Source: CBDDFN01 sp965227065
Lineage (GTDB): Bacteria > Pseudomonadota > Alphaproteobacteria > SPJN01
Direction of reading: 5' to 3'
Length of the DNA stretch: 64,000 nt
NCBI GenBank assembly: GCA_965227065.1
Contig: CBDDFN010000014.1
Location: forward strand, 44,212-108,211
A program made the translations under genes and the position numbers. Shown one piece after another: positions 1-10,394 of the stretch (position 1 is the stretch's first letter; each line of letters starts with the position of its first letter). The notes under the pieces were generated by a model, which was not told where the DNA came from, made no database searches, and saw only the letters and a list, made by a program, of their open reading frames with translations.

Positions 1-17
1 TAAACCGGATCAGTCCG

Positions 18-647
18 ATGGAGCCTGCGCATCAAAGCCCGATGAGGGCAAAACCAGATACAGCCCTTAAGCTGGAGCAATGTCACGCTCTGGTGCTCAA
101 TGCCGACTACCGGCCCTTGAGCTATCACCCCCTGTCGCTATGGCCGTGGCAGGAGGCGGTGAAAGCGGTGTTTTTGGAGCGGGTGAACATCGTCGCCAAT
201 TATGAGCGGACGGTTTGCAGTCCCAGTTTTGAAATGGCGGTGCCGTCCGTTGTTTCGCTGAAGGATTATGTGAAGCCGGCCCGCGTGCCGGCTTTCACGC
301 GTTTTAACGTGTTTTTGCGCGATCAGTTCAGCTGTCAATATTGCGGATCGACCGAAGATTTGACTTTTGATCATGTGGTGCCGCGCGCGCGCGGTGGCCG
401 GACTTCATGGGAAAATGTCACGACCGCTTGTGCAAAGTGCAACCTGCAAAAGGGTGGGCGGATGCCGGCCGAGGCGGGCATGATCCCCAAGATCACGCCG
501 CATCGCCCCTCCGTGAGCGAACTGCACAATAATGGCCGGATGTTCCCGCCCAACTATCTGCATGAAAGCTGGTTTGATTATCTTTATTGGGATATCGAGC
601 TCGAACACGAAAATCCGGCGATGCCATCACCCCGGACATCCCTTTAA
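18..647 (+). CDS. HNH endonuclease
   Basis: Predicted 209-residue HNH-family nuclease. A zinc-finger-like pair C106/C109 is followed by the D118-H119 core, a conserved Asn near 133 and a second pair C138/C141, which is the usual order of the HNH fold with a structural zinc site. The N-terminal half, beginning with an A-L-V-L-N-A-D-Y-R-P segment, matches the conserved alphaproteobacterial HNH proteins encoded singly on chromosomes. No methyltransferase or toxin partner is nearby, so I do not infer a restriction system; the biological substrate is unknown. The ATG at 18 lies close to the window edge and a longer upstream start cannot be excluded. Confidence 0.85.
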   Translation: MEPAHQSPMRAKPDTALKLEQCHALVLNADYRPLSYHPLSLWPWQEAVKAVFLERVNIVANYERTVCSPSFEMAVPSVVSLKDYVKPARVPAFTRFNVFLRDQFSCQYCGSTEDLTFDHVVPRARGGRTSWENVTTACAKCNLQKGGRMPAEAGMIPKITPHRPSVSELHNNGRMFPPNYLHESWFDYLYWDIELEHENPAMPSPRTSL

Positions 648-659
648 GGGACGTCCGGG
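631..659 (+). terminator. possible terminator hairpin after the HNH gene
   Basis: CCCGGAC-A-TCCCT pairs with AGGGA-C-GTCCGGG around a three-base loop, overlapping the HNH stop codon. Only a short, mixed T stretch follows, so termination is plausible rather than certain. The neighbouring gene is convergent. Confidence 0.45.
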
Positions 660-719
660 TTCTCGCCCGCGGGGCAGATCTGCGGTTGAGAGCCAAGCTT
701 GCGCTCAGCTGATGAAACC

Positions 720-1616
720 TTACGCGCCGGCCGGATAGACCAGCGGAATTGTGGCATCCGCCATGGAAATCTCGACGGGCAGGGTACCGGCGGCATCGCC
801 GTCCATCTGCACCGGATCGGGCGTCAGGCCCGAAATCGCAACATGACGGCCACGCAGGATGGTCACGGGCGGTTGATGATCCATGCGGCCCGTCACCATG
901 CCCCAGGCATAATTGAGGAAGGGGCGGATGCCTGATTTGCGGAACATCACAATGTGCAGATCATCGGTTTCGAGCCCGGCTTCGGGCGCAATGACGAACG
1001 GGCCGCCATATTTGCGCGCACGCGTGACAATCACCGTCACCGCATCGATGGGCGGGGCGCCGTCAATCGACACACGGTAGCGCATATTGTTTTTGAAATA
1101 GCGCCGCAAAGCCAGCGTGCCGGACGCCAGATAAGCCAGCGGGCCCACCAACCGTTTCAATTTGGAATTCACCCCGGCAACCGCCAGCGAGTCGATCCCG
1201 ACCGAAACCATCAGCACGAAATGACGGCCATTGGCGGTAGCGAGTTTGACCGAACGGGGCGCGCCATTGAGAATTTCGCGCGCCTGGGCTTCCAGTCCGC
1301 GGGGATAGTTGAGCTCATGGGCCAGCACATTGGCGGTCCCGAAGGGCGCAAAGGCCATGGGCGGCACATGAGAGGTATGGCTGACGAAACCATTCACGGC
1401 TTCATTGAAGGTGCCATCGCCGCCGCACACCACAACGCGGTCAGCCATGCGGGCCTCGTTCGACCCGGCCAGAACAGCGGCGTGGCCTGCTGCATCGGTC
1501 GGCTTCAAGGCAACATCATACCCCGAATTGCGCGCCTTTTTGATGAAACGCGCAAAGCGGCCACGACGCCGTTGCCCCGCGGTGGGGTTATAAATCATGT
1601 AGAGCTGTTTGCTCAT
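720..1616 (-). CDS. diacylglycerol/lipid kinase family protein
   Basis: 298-residue protein of the diacylglycerol kinase catalytic family (YegS/DgkB-like), which phosphorylates a lipid such as diacylglycerol or a sphingoid base at the membrane using ATP. The N-terminus has the Y-N-P-T-A-G motif, and the nucleotide-binding G-G-D-G-T-F-N-E lies at about residues 65-72. The C-terminal half has the beta-sandwich features of the family. The ATG at 1616 is chosen because family similarity begins exactly there; the reading frame could extend to 1703, but that stretch looks like non-coding leader. It is convergent with the HNH gene. The lipid substrate cannot be told from sequence. Confidence 0.85.
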   Translation of the reverse strand: MSKQLYMIYNPTAGQRRRGRFARFIKKARNSGYDVALKPTDAAGHAAVLAGSNEARMADRVVVCGGDGTFNEAVNGFVSHTSHVPPMAFAPFGTANVLAHELNYPRGLEAQAREILNGAPRSVKLATANGRHFVLMVSVGIDSLAVAGVNSKLKRLVGPLAYLASGTLALRRYFKNNMRYRVSIDGAPPIDAVTVIVTRARKYGGPFVIAPEAGLETDDLHIVMFRKSGIRPFLNYAWGMVTGRMDHQPPVTILRGRHVAISGLTPDPVQMDGDAAGTLPVEISMADATIPLVYPAGA

Positions 1617-1711
1617 CTGCCCGTGCGCGCCTTTTCTGGCTGGCCTCTCCTGAATGAGCCGCGGACTATGACAGTTTTGTTTCAGTCCCGCAAGCGCAAT
1701 CAAACTGCCAT

Positions 1712-1999
1712 TTATCGTGCAAGACGCAGTGTAATCAAACCCTTAATGGGCGCGTGGGGGTCTTCAACCACATCACCCTTGCGCAAGATTTCAATCGCGC
1801 CGGAGCGGGCGAGGAAGCGCGCCTGCTGATTGACCGCCATCTTGTAGCGTCGCCACAGATCGGGCGGATCGGTCTTTTTGCGCTTCTGATCGGCCAGATA
1901 CTCGGCCACATCGCGCGGACTGGCAGTGTGATCAGGCGCGGCTTCGAGCACTGTCAGGATCGCTTCGGCGACCGGGTCAAGTTTGGGGGCGTCGCTCAT
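1712..1999 (-). CDS. DUF3253 domain-containing protein
   Basis: 95-residue small basic protein with the layout of DUF3253: an N-terminal winged-helix-like segment (V-A-E-A-I-L-T-V-L-E ... S-P-R-D-V-A) followed by W-R-R-Y and an R-K-G-D-V motif near the C-terminus. Its ATG overlaps the argG stop by one base (TGATG), so it is translationally coupled to argG and shares its transcript. The function of the family is not established; a nucleic-acid-binding fold is suggested by the helix pattern only. Confidence 0.75.
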   Translation of the reverse strand: MSDAPKLDPVAEAILTVLEAAPDHTASPRDVAEYLADQKRKKTDPPDLWRRYKMAVNQQARFLARSGAIEILRKGDVVEDPHAPIKGLITLRLAR

Positions 2000-3222
2000 C
2001 AGTTTTTGCCAACCCGGTTGTTGCGCTGGCCCAGAAGCCTGAGGCGCAGCGCGTTGAGCTTGATGAAGCCTTGGGCGTCGCGCTGGTCATAGACCGCATC
2101 TTCTTCGAAGGTGACATGCTCTTCGGAATAAAGGCTGTAGGGGCTTGAACGGCCAATGACATGCACGCCGCCCTTGTAGAGTTTGAGGCGAACTTTGCCG
2201 GTCACCATTTCCTGGCTCTTGTCGATCAGCACTTGCAGCATTTCGCGTTCGGGCGAGAACCAGAAGCCATTATAGATCAGCTCGGCATAGCGCGGCATCA
2301 GCTCGTCTTTCAGATGCGCAGCCCCTCGGTCGAGAGTGATGGATTCCATCGCCCGGTGGGCGGGCAGCAGGATCGTGCCGCCCGGCGTTTCATACATGCC
2401 CCGGCTCTTCATGCCGACAAAGCGGTTCTCAACCAGATCAAGCCGGCCAATGCCATTGTCGCGCGCCAGATCGTTCAGCGTTTCGAGCAGGGTGGCGGGG
2501 CTCATCGGCTCGCCATTGATCGACACCGGATCGCCTTTCTCAAAGCCGATCTCGACGATGGTCGGCGTATCAGGCGCGTCTTCGGGCGACACGGTGCGCT
2601 GATAGACAAAATCGGGGCACTCTTCATTGGGGTCTTCCAGTACTTTGCCTTCCGATGAGGTGTGCAACAGGTTGGCGTCGACCGAGAAGGGGGCTTCGCC
2701 GCGCTTGTCCTTGGCAATCGGGATCTGATGCTTTTCAGCAAAGTCGATCAGTTTCTGGCGGCTGTTCAAATCCCATTCGCGCCACGGGGCGATGATGGTG
2801 ATGTCGGGATTGAGCGCGTAATAGCCCAGTTCAAACCGCACCTGGTCATTGCCCTTGCCGGTGGCGCCGTGACAGACCGCATCGGCGCCGGTTTCTGCTG
2901 CAATTTCAATCTGGCGCTTGGCGATCAAAGGCCGGGCGATCGAGGTGCCGAGCAGATAGACCCCTTCATAGACCGCATTGGCGCGGAACATCGGAAAGAC
3001 ATAGTCGCGGACAAATTCTTCGCGCAAATCCTCAACATACATCTCTTTGATGCCGAGCATTTCAGCCTTTTTGCGCGCCTCTTCAAGCTCGGCGCCCTGG
3101 CCCAGATCGGCCGTGAAGGTCACCACTTCGGCGTCATATTCGGTTTGCAGCCACTTCAGAATGATCGAGGTATCCAGCCCGCCCGAATAGGCAAGCACCA
3201 CCTTGTTGACCTTACGCGTCAT
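1999..3222 (-). CDS. argG: argininosuccinate synthase
   Basis: 407 residues, the normal length for the family. It condenses citrulline and aspartate with ATP to argininosuccinate, the penultimate step of arginine synthesis, in the cytosol. The N-terminal PP-loop A-Y-S-G-G-L-D-T-S (residues 11-19) binds ATP; the downstream G-T-S-I-A-R-P and H-G-A-T-G-K-G-N-D segments are characteristic of ArgG. The protein is intact from end to end. It is followed by the coupled DUF3253 gene. Confidence 0.97.
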   Translation of the reverse strand: MTRKVNKVVLAYSGGLDTSIILKWLQTEYDAEVVTFTADLGQGAELEEARKKAEMLGIKEMYVEDLREEFVRDYVFPMFRANAVYEGVYLLGTSIARPLIAKRQIEIAAETGADAVCHGATGKGNDQVRFELGYYALNPDITIIAPWREWDLNSRQKLIDFAEKHQIPIAKDKRGEAPFSVDANLLHTSSEGKVLEDPNEECPDFVYQRTVSPEDAPDTPTIVEIGFEKGDPVSINGEPMSPATLLETLNDLARDNGIGRLDLVENRFVGMKSRGMYETPGGTILLPAHRAMESITLDRGAAHLKDELMPRYAELIYNGFWFSPEREMLQVLIDKSQEMVTGKVRLKLYKGGVHVIGRSSPYSLYSEEHVTFEEDAVYDQRDAQGFIKLNALRLRLLGQRNNRVGKN

Positions 3223-3280
3223 GGCAGAGCCTTTCGTGAGAAGAAAATTTTGTTGGGATTATCTGAAAAGCTGTGAAGTC

Positions 3281-4450
<1,170 letters not shown>

Positions 4451-4459
4451 TCCCGTCCT

Positions 4460-4975
4460 TTAGCGGACGTTGCACGCCTTGTTAATGGCGTTCAGTGCCG
4501 CACTAAAGCCAAGCAGTGAATATGTGTCGGTGGTGCGCGTTCCCCGCCGTGAGGTGCCCGAAACCGTCATTTTGTTGCCCTGGCGCATGGCTTTCATCGC
4601 GCGCGGCTCATCTTTAGGGTCATCGAGCCAGGCATCCTGATTGACGGTCAGAAGATTGAATTTCGAGCCGCCGACCTTGAGAGAGCCAAGCGAGTTCTGC
4701 TTGAAGGGATAGCCGATCTGGATATTGAACTCGCCTTCAACCTTTTGCGCCGGACGGTGGGAGATAAAGGCCAGAATATCGCCACGATTGACCCCTTCGG
4801 GCTTTGACTCGGTGGGTTCGGTGACCATGTAGCATTCCAGCGCCCCGCGCTCAGTCACCTTATAGGCCGTCCAGTCCCGATATTTGCCGATCAGTTGTGG
4901 CACACTGGCTTGCGCAAAGGCGGGTTGCGCGCCAAAGCTCACGGCCAGAATGATTGCATACACCAGACGGGTCAT
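4460..4975 (-). CDS. invasion-associated locus B (IalB) family protein
   Basis: 171-residue exported protein. A signal peptide (about 21 residues ending A-F-A-Q-A) is followed by a domain typical of IalB/PF06776: W-x-A-Y near the start, a conserved Cys pair (one in L-E-C-Y-M-V, one in the last residues) and the F-I-S-H-R-P segment. The family is widespread in free-living alphaproteobacteria despite the name taken from Bartonella; its periplasmic role is unclear. The ATG at 4975 directly precedes the signal peptide and is preferred over the upstream start at 5017. It sits just upstream of rlmN on the same strand. Confidence 0.85.
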   Translation of the reverse strand: MTRLVYAIILAVSFGAQPAFAQASVPQLIGKYRDWTAYKVTERGALECYMVTEPTESKPEGVNRGDILAFISHRPAQKVEGEFNIQIGYPFKQNSLGSLKVGGSKFNLLTVNQDAWLDDPKDEPRAMKAMRQGNKMTVSGTSRRGTRTTDTYSLLGFSAALNAINKACNVR

Positions 4976-4983
4976 CGGTACGG

Positions 4984-5529
4984 CTACTCCTTCACCGGTT
5001 GATTGTCTTCGGTCCAATAAAGCGGACCGCCATATTTATGTTCAGGCAACGCCTCGATCGGACCGCCGGGGCGCACCGGACGCGGGGCAAAGCGGCCAAG
5101 GGTCTTGATCCGGTCATACATGACCACAACGCCCGCCATGCCGACATTGATGCAGAACTTTGTCGGGATTTTGACCGTAAAATTGCACCGTTCAATGGCC
5201 GCCGGTGACAGCGATCCGCGCTCGGGACCCATCAGATAGGCCGCCTGTGCGGGGTGGCGGAAGCTTGGCAGTTCAATGGCATCATCGGTCAGCTCAACCC
5301 CGACCAGCGCGCAGCCCTCTGGCAAAACCAGCGTGTCCATGGAGGGGACCGGGTAATAGGGGATTTGCGTGTGCGCCGCTGTCGTGTCGGAAAACGTGTC
5401 ATCATCGGACATGTGCGCGTTGACCGTGAACACGAAACTTGCCCCAAAGGCGTGGGCCGAGCGCATCAAGGCACCCAAATTTCCTGGTTTCGATAATCCT
5501 TCGGATCCGATGGCGAAATAGCCGCGCAC
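4984..5529 (-). CDS. TrmH/SpoU family RNA methyltransferase
   Basis: 181-residue SPOUT-class RNA 2'-O-ribose methyltransferase. The N-terminal K-P-G-N-L-G-A-L-M-R-S is SpoU motif 1, L-M-G-P-E-R-G-S-L is motif 2 and the region around I-N-V-G-M-A-G-V-V is motif 3, which forms the knotted SAM site. It is a minimal SpoU domain without an RNA-binding extension. The start is a GTG. It lies 8 bp from the IalB gene and probably heads the transcript continuing through rlmN. The target tRNA or rRNA nucleotide cannot be assigned. Confidence 0.88.
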   Translation of the reverse strand: MRGYFAIGSEGLSKPGNLGALMRSAHAFGASFVFTVNAHMSDDDTFSDTTAAHTQIPYYPVPSMDTLVLPEGCALVGVELTDDAIELPSFRHPAQAAYLMGPERGSLSPAAIERCNFTVKIPTKFCINVGMAGVVVMYDRIKTLGRFAPRPVRPGGPIEALPEHKYGGPLYWTEDNQPVKE

Positions 5530-5661
5530 CTCACATCACTCCACTGATTCGTTTGAAATGACCCTAGCCTCTGGTGGTCTCCGTGAAAACCGCATGCTAT
5601 GCGGGCATTGTCCATATTTCATAAATCGGCATATAGTGTGCCAATAGACTAGGGGGACAGA

Positions 5662-6639
5662 ATGAAAGCTGTCATTTGCCGCGAATGGGGACCGCCCGAA
5701 ACGCTCAAGCTGGAAGAGCTCGATGATCCGCAAGCCGGACCGGGCCAGGTTGTGATTGATGTTGCCGCCTGCGGCGTCAATTTCCCCGACACGCTGATTA
5801 TTCAGGGCAAATATCAGTTCCAGCCCGATTTTCCCTATTCACCGGGTGGCGAGGTCTCGGGCACCGTTGCCGCGCTCGGTGAAGGTGTCACCACTGTCAA
5901 AGTGGGTGATCCGGTTGTCGCAATGACCGGCTGGGGCGGCATGGCCGAAAAGATCGTTGCAGACGCAGCCCGGCTGCTGCCTTTGAAGCCGGGGACCGAT
6001 CTTGTGAAGGCGTCGGGTTTTTCGATGACCTATGGCACGTCCTATTACGCGCTGAAGGACCGGGGCGAACTCAAGGCCGGGGAAACGCTTTTGGTGCTGG
6101 GCGCTGCCGGCGGTGTCGGACTGGCTGCGGTTGAGCTTGGCAAGATCATCGGTGCGAAAGTCATCGCGGCTGCGTCGTCCGACGAAAAGCTCGCGACCTG
6201 CAAAGAGTATGGGGCTGACGAGGTCATCAATTATGAGACCGAAGATCTCAAGGCCCGGATCAAGGAGCTGACCGGCGGCAAGGGCGTCGATGTGATTTAT
6301 GATCCGGTGGGCGACCGCTTCGCCGAACCCGCCGTGCGGTCCATGGGCTGGAATGGCCGTTATCTGGTGATCGGCTTCGCGGCCGGTGAAATCCCGAAAA
6401 TTCCGCTTAATCTCGCGCTGCTCAAAGGCTGCTCGCTGGTGGGCGTATTCTGGGGCCGCCATAATGGGGAAGAGCCTGAATTGGCCGCCGCCAACATGCA
6501 ACAGCTGACCGAATGGCTGGCCGACGGCACGATCAATCCGCTGGTTTCCAAGACCTATCCGTTTGAAGATGCGCCGCAAGCCATCCGCGATCTGATGGAG
6601 CGCAAGGCACGCGGAAAAATCTGTGTTGTGACTGACTAA
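5662..6639 (+). CDS. NADPH:quinone oxidoreductase family protein (zinc-free MDR)
   Basis: 325-residue medium-chain dehydrogenase/reductase of the quinone-oxidoreductase branch. The N-terminal GroES-like domain lacks the structural-zinc cysteines; the Rossmann motif is L-G-A-A-G-G-V-G-L-A-A-V-E (about residues 145-157). Such enzymes reduce quinones or enoyl thioesters with NADPH. The ATG at 5662 follows a strong AGGGGGA ribosome site. A metallo-beta-lactamase-fold gene follows after 21 bp, so the two form an operon. Confidence 0.9.
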   Translation: MKAVICREWGPPETLKLEELDDPQAGPGQVVIDVAACGVNFPDTLIIQGKYQFQPDFPYSPGGEVSGTVAALGEGVTTVKVGDPVVAMTGWGGMAEKIVADAARLLPLKPGTDLVKASGFSMTYGTSYYALKDRGELKAGETLLVLGAAGGVGLAAVELGKIIGAKVIAAASSDEKLATCKEYGADEVINYETEDLKARIKELTGGKGVDVIYDPVGDRFAEPAVRSMGWNGRYLVIGFAAGEIPKIPLNLALLKGCSLVGVFWGRHNGEEPELAAANMQQLTEWLADGTINPLVSKTYPFEDAPQAIRDLMERKARGKICVVTD

Positions 6640-6660
6640 AACAAACTCAAGGGGGAGAGT

Positions 6661-7737
6661 ATGAAACGCATTGCCTTGGGCCTCGGGGTCCTCATTGTTG
6701 TTGTGATCGCAGCCGGACTGGTGATGCGGGAGCAAATCACACTCTCCCTCATGAAACGGGTGGTGGCCGACCGGATGGCGGCCGACGCCCTGGCCGAGTT
6801 GCCCGACGGGCTTCACGTGGTGCTGTGCGGTGCGGGCTCGCCCTTGCCCGATGAAGACAGATCGGGGCCGTGCACGGCAGTTCTCGCCGGGGACACATTG
6901 CTGATCTTTGATGCCGGGACGGGCGGGGCGCGCCAGCTGACCTTCATGAACATCCCGCTGGGCAAGATCGAGGCGCTGTTTCTCACCCATTTCCATTCTG
7001 ATCATATTGACGGCGTGGGTGAGTTGATGTTGCAGCGCTGGGTCAACGGAACTCATACCACGCCGCTGCCGATCTATGGACCGCCGGGCACTGCCAAACT
7101 GGTTGAAGGGTTCAACGCCGCCTATTCTCACGACTTTATCTACCGTGTCGCTCATCATGGCGCGGCCACCGTGCCACCGGGCGGTGCGGGGGGATCGGCG
7201 CAGGAATTTATGCGTGTCTCGCCGCTCACCATGGAAGTGGTTTATGCCAAGGGCGATGATCTCACCATCGAGGCGTTTAATGTTGAGCACAGCCCGGTAG
7301 AACCGGCGGTGGGCTACAAGATCACCTATAAGGACCGCACTGTGGTGATTTCAGGCGACACCAAAAAGGCTGCCATGGTGCAAAAGGCAGCTCAAGGCGT
7401 TGATCTGCTGGTGCATGAAGCGCTGTCACCCCAACTGGTCGGCGTGATGACCGAAGCGGCGCAGGCTGCGGGCCGAACCAATCTGGCAAAAATCACAACC
7501 GACATTCTTGATTATCACACAAGCCCCGTTGAAGCCGCCCAGGTCGCGCAAGGCGCCGGAGTGGACATGCTGTTGTTCACCCATATCGTGCCGCCCTTGC
7601 CGTTGCCGCCGCTTAAAGGCGTGTTCCTCAAGGGCGTGTCGGATGCCTATGACGGCCCGGTCGTGATCGGCGAAGACGGTACTTTCGTCAGCCTGCCTGC
7701 GGGATCGGACGTGATCGAAACCGGCAGTTTGAAATAA
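6661..7737 (+). CDS. membrane-anchored MBL-fold metallo-hydrolase
   Basis: 358 residues. One N-terminal membrane segment (about residues 5-22) precedes an RNase Z/arylsulfatase-like metallo-beta-lactamase domain. T-H-F-H-S-D-H-I-D is the HxHxDH zinc motif; I-S-G-D-T-K and a C-terminal F-T-H-I-V-P supply later metal ligands. A Gly/Ala-rich insertion lies around residues 170-185. It follows the QOR gene with a GGGGGAG ribosome site and is likely an exported or periplasm-facing hydrolase; the substrate is unknown. Confidence 0.88.
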   Translation: MKRIALGLGVLIVVVIAAGLVMREQITLSLMKRVVADRMAADALAELPDGLHVVLCGAGSPLPDEDRSGPCTAVLAGDTLLIFDAGTGGARQLTFMNIPLGKIEALFLTHFHSDHIDGVGELMLQRWVNGTHTTPLPIYGPPGTAKLVEGFNAAYSHDFIYRVAHHGAATVPPGGAGGSAQEFMRVSPLTMEVVYAKGDDLTIEAFNVEHSPVEPAVGYKITYKDRTVVISGDTKKAAMVQKAAQGVDLLVHEALSPQLVGVMTEAAQAAGRTNLAKITTDILDYHTSPVEAAQVAQGAGVDMLLFTHIVPPLPLPPLKGVFLKGVSDAYDGPVVIGEDGTFVSLPAGSDVIETGSLK

Positions 7738-7824
7738 AGCTAAGACACAAGCTTGGGATTACCGGCCACCAAACGATTCATCATTTGACCGTGCAGGTGT
7801 GACCCATCGGGGTGTGGGGCAAGC

Positions 7825-10221
7825 CTAATATTTGATGGAAAAATGGAAGCTCCAGGTACGGGGCTGGTCGATCACCGCAACATGCGTGCCGTCAAACAAG
7901 GGCGCATCGATCGACCCAAGCCGTACGATTTCGTCGAACACATTGCGCACGAAAATGGTGAAGGAATAGCGCAGGTCGTGTGACTGCACGCCGATCCGGG
8001 CATTGACCATCACGTAAGGGTCCTGGACATCAAGCGGGTCGAGATCGGGCTGCATGTACATTTTGCCATGATAAAGAATGTCTGACCCCAAGGTCAGATC
8101 AACCGGCCAGCCGCCCAGAGGAATGGTTTGGTTGAGCGACAGCGAGGCTTGAATATCAAGCGCATTGGGCAAGGGGGCACCGTCCAGATTGCAGGTCCGG
8201 GCGCCAAGCGCAACATCAAGCAGGATGGAGCGGGCAACACACGGGCCTTCGGGATAATCGGTGTAAAACGCGTCGAGATAAGCAAACGAGCCGATCACGG
8301 CGAGGCCGAAATCAAAGATTGCGTTGGCGTCGATCTCAACCCCTTGCGACACGGCTTTGGGCGCATTCTTCACGACAATATCAATGCCGTTGAAGATTGA
8401 GGTCTGCAGATCGGTGAAGTGGGTGCGGAACACGCCCATATTGAGCCGCATCGCGCCGCCCAGCAGTTCGGTTTTGAGCCCCGCTTCATAGGTGATGGCG
8501 CGTTCGGGGCGGAACTGGGTTTCATCATCGCGCAAGGCGAGCGCGTTAAAGCCGCCGGACTTTCCGCCCACCGCAATCGTGGCGTATAGATTGCCCCATT
8601 CGGTAAAGCGCCACAGCACCGAGCCTTTGGGGGCGAAATCTGATTCCTTGCGGCTGACTGTGTCTGAGAATGTTTCAAGCCGCAGGATGGGGCCATAGAC
8701 AACGGTCGGGCCGGGGAAGAGCAGCGGATTGCCGATCTTTTGATCGTAAAACACGTCCTTCCAATCGGTGCCGTAGCGGGCGCCCGCAATCAGCGAAAGC
8801 GTGTCGGTGACGTTCCACGTTATCTGTCCGAAGATCGAAATGGACTGGCTTTCCTGCTGGAAAATGCCTTCGCGCCGCTCCAGAAACGCGCCCACCGGCG
8901 GCGTGAGCATGTTGAGCAGGTTTTCAATTCCGTCGGGCAGTGGATCAAGAACCGTGTCAAGGATTGTCAGGTCAAACAGCTCGGCAAACAGATCGGGCGT
9001 GTTGTTCATCAGCACGGTCGATTGTTCATCCAGATCGTTATAGGTGTAGAAAAGTCCGGCGACATATTCGAAGACGCCCGGCGGCGAGGCGACGCGCAGC
9101 TCAGCGGTGTATTGGGTGTAATCCTGCAGCGCCTCGGCCTCAAACACCTGCACCGGCGTGCCGTCAATGTCGCTTGCGCCGCGGCGCTTGTACGTGCTGG
9201 CCCCGGCGACCAGCGTGAAATCATGGTTCCAGGCTTCAAGCGTTCCCTTCAAGATGAAATCATCGCTGATCTGGCGAAAGGTTGTCGGCTTGTCGATTGA
9301 CGTGTTGAAGTCGGTGATTGAGGCTTCGGCGTCTGGGTCGCGCTGGCGGAACAGAAACATCCAGCGATCCGGTGCGGCGCTCATTTGCAGACGGGCCCCG
9401 CCGAAGCCCTCACCGTCATTTCGCAAATAGGTGAGCGTGAAGCTGAGATTTTCGAGCGGATCGAATTTCAGTTTCGCGCGCAGGGTCTGCAGCAAGAAGC
9501 CTTTTTCCTGAAAATCGGCATAGCTGTTGTAGAGCAATCCCTCGCGTTTCCAGTAATAGCCCGCAACCCGGAAGCTCAGCTTGTCCTCAACAATCGGAAC
9601 GTTCAGGAGGGCCTGAAAGTTTTTTTGTTTTTGCTGACCCAACGTGCCGTCAAAACTGGCCTCCCATTCATCAATGGGTTGACCTGAATGAATGGCCAGC
9701 GCGCCTGCGACAGTGTTCTTGCCAAACAAGGTGCCTTGGGGCCCGCGCAAAATCTCGACCCGCTCGACATCGACCAGACCGGTCACCAGATAATGCGGCT
9801 TGGCGTAATAGACATCGTCAATGAACAGGCCGACCGATTGTTCGAAACCTTCATTGAAGCCTGATCCCAGCCCCCGGATATAGACGAAATTGGCAACGCC
9901 GCCCGCCTGCACCTTGAGGTTGGGAGTGTAGCGGCTCAGATCGTTCAGATCTTCCATATTGGATTGTTCGATTTGAAGCTCGCCGATCGCCGAGACTGAC
10001 ATCGGCACATCCTGAATGTCCTGTTTGCGCTTTTGCGCGGTCACCACGACTTCATCGAGCGTGCGGCGTGGTTTGCGCGCCGGCTCTGTCTGCTCGGGTG
10101 TTTCCGCCTGGACCGGCGTCTGGGCCGGGTTTTCAGCCTCTTGCGCCCATACGGGCACAATCACAGAAACAATACTGACACCGACGCTGAACGCGACAGC
10201 CACAAGACCTGATCTGAACAC
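7825..10221 (-). CDS. TonB-dependent receptor
   Basis: 798-residue outer-membrane receptor that imports a ligand using energy from TonB. After a signal peptide ending near V-W-A-Q come a Pro/Glu-rich stretch, the TonB box D-E-V-V-V-T-A-Q and a plug domain (V-P-M-S-V-S-A, then Y-I-R-G-L-G-S and L-R-G-P-Q-G-T-L-F-G-K-N). A long beta-barrel ends in an aromatic residue, as expected for outer-membrane insertion. It resembles the Caulobacter/Sphingomonas type rather than a classical siderophore receptor. I prefer the GTG at 10221 because it follows a GGGGGAAGAG ribosome site; an in-frame ATG at 10257 is possible. It is divergent from a TetR gene. Confidence 0.92.
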   Translation of the reverse strand: MFRSGLVAVAFSVGVSIVSVIVPVWAQEAENPAQTPVQAETPEQTEPARKPRRTLDEVVVTAQKRKQDIQDVPMSVSAIGELQIEQSNMEDLNDLSRYTPNLKVQAGGVANFVYIRGLGSGFNEGFEQSVGLFIDDVYYAKPHYLVTGLVDVERVEILRGPQGTLFGKNTVAGALAIHSGQPIDEWEASFDGTLGQQKQKNFQALLNVPIVEDKLSFRVAGYYWKREGLLYNSYADFQEKGFLLQTLRAKLKFDPLENLSFTLTYLRNDGEGFGGARLQMSAAPDRWMFLFRQRDPDAEASITDFNTSIDKPTTFRQISDDFILKGTLEAWNHDFTLVAGASTYKRRGASDIDGTPVQVFEAEALQDYTQYTAELRVASPPGVFEYVAGLFYTYNDLDEQSTVLMNNTPDLFAELFDLTILDTVLDPLPDGIENLLNMLTPPVGAFLERREGIFQQESQSISIFGQITWNVTDTLSLIAGARYGTDWKDVFYDQKIGNPLLFPGPTVVYGPILRLETFSDTVSRKESDFAPKGSVLWRFTEWGNLYATIAVGGKSGGFNALALRDDETQFRPERAITYEAGLKTELLGGAMRLNMGVFRTHFTDLQTSIFNGIDIVVKNAPKAVSQGVEIDANAIFDFGLAVIGSFAYLDAFYTDYPEGPCVARSILLDVALGARTCNLDGAPLPNALDIQASLSLNQTIPLGGWPVDLTLGSDILYHGKMYMQPDLDPLDVQDPYVMVNARIGVQSHDLRYSFTIFVRNVFDEIVRLGSIDAPLFDGTHVAVIDQPRTWSFHFSIKY

Positions 10222-10296
10222 ACTCTCTTCCCCCACTGTCCCGGCGCGCTGTTCCACCCCTTGCGCCCGAAATCTGTTGGCATAAATAATGAACGT

Positions 10297-10329
10297 GTTA
10301 TAAAAAACGTCAAACGTGTTTTCTATAAC
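10297..10329. promoter_or_regulatory. palindromic operator between the TonB receptor and TetR genes
   Basis: GTTATAAAAAAC and its near-perfect inverse GTTTTCTATAAC (11 of 12 positions) flank a 9-bp centre in the divergent promoter. An overlapping direct repeat AACGTGTT occurs at 10292 and 10313. Position and symmetry fit a binding site for the adjacent TetR protein, able to control both directions. Confidence 0.6.
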
Positions 10330-10394
10330 GGTGGGTCTTTCCGTTCTGCGCAGCGGGGTGGGGCCGGCCGGGTCCGTGATGGAGGAAGCCGCGC

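Noticed and set aside
18..647. Restriction-modification system around the HNH gene
   Set aside because: No methyltransferase or specificity gene is nearby and the protein belongs to the widespread stand-alone type.
5839..7290. Long minus-strand open frame over the quinone oxidoreductase and MBL-fold genes
   Set aside because: It lies antisense to two clear families and has no recognisable domain or ribosome site; the same applies to long antisense frames at 954-1829, 19358-20647 and 31481-32914.
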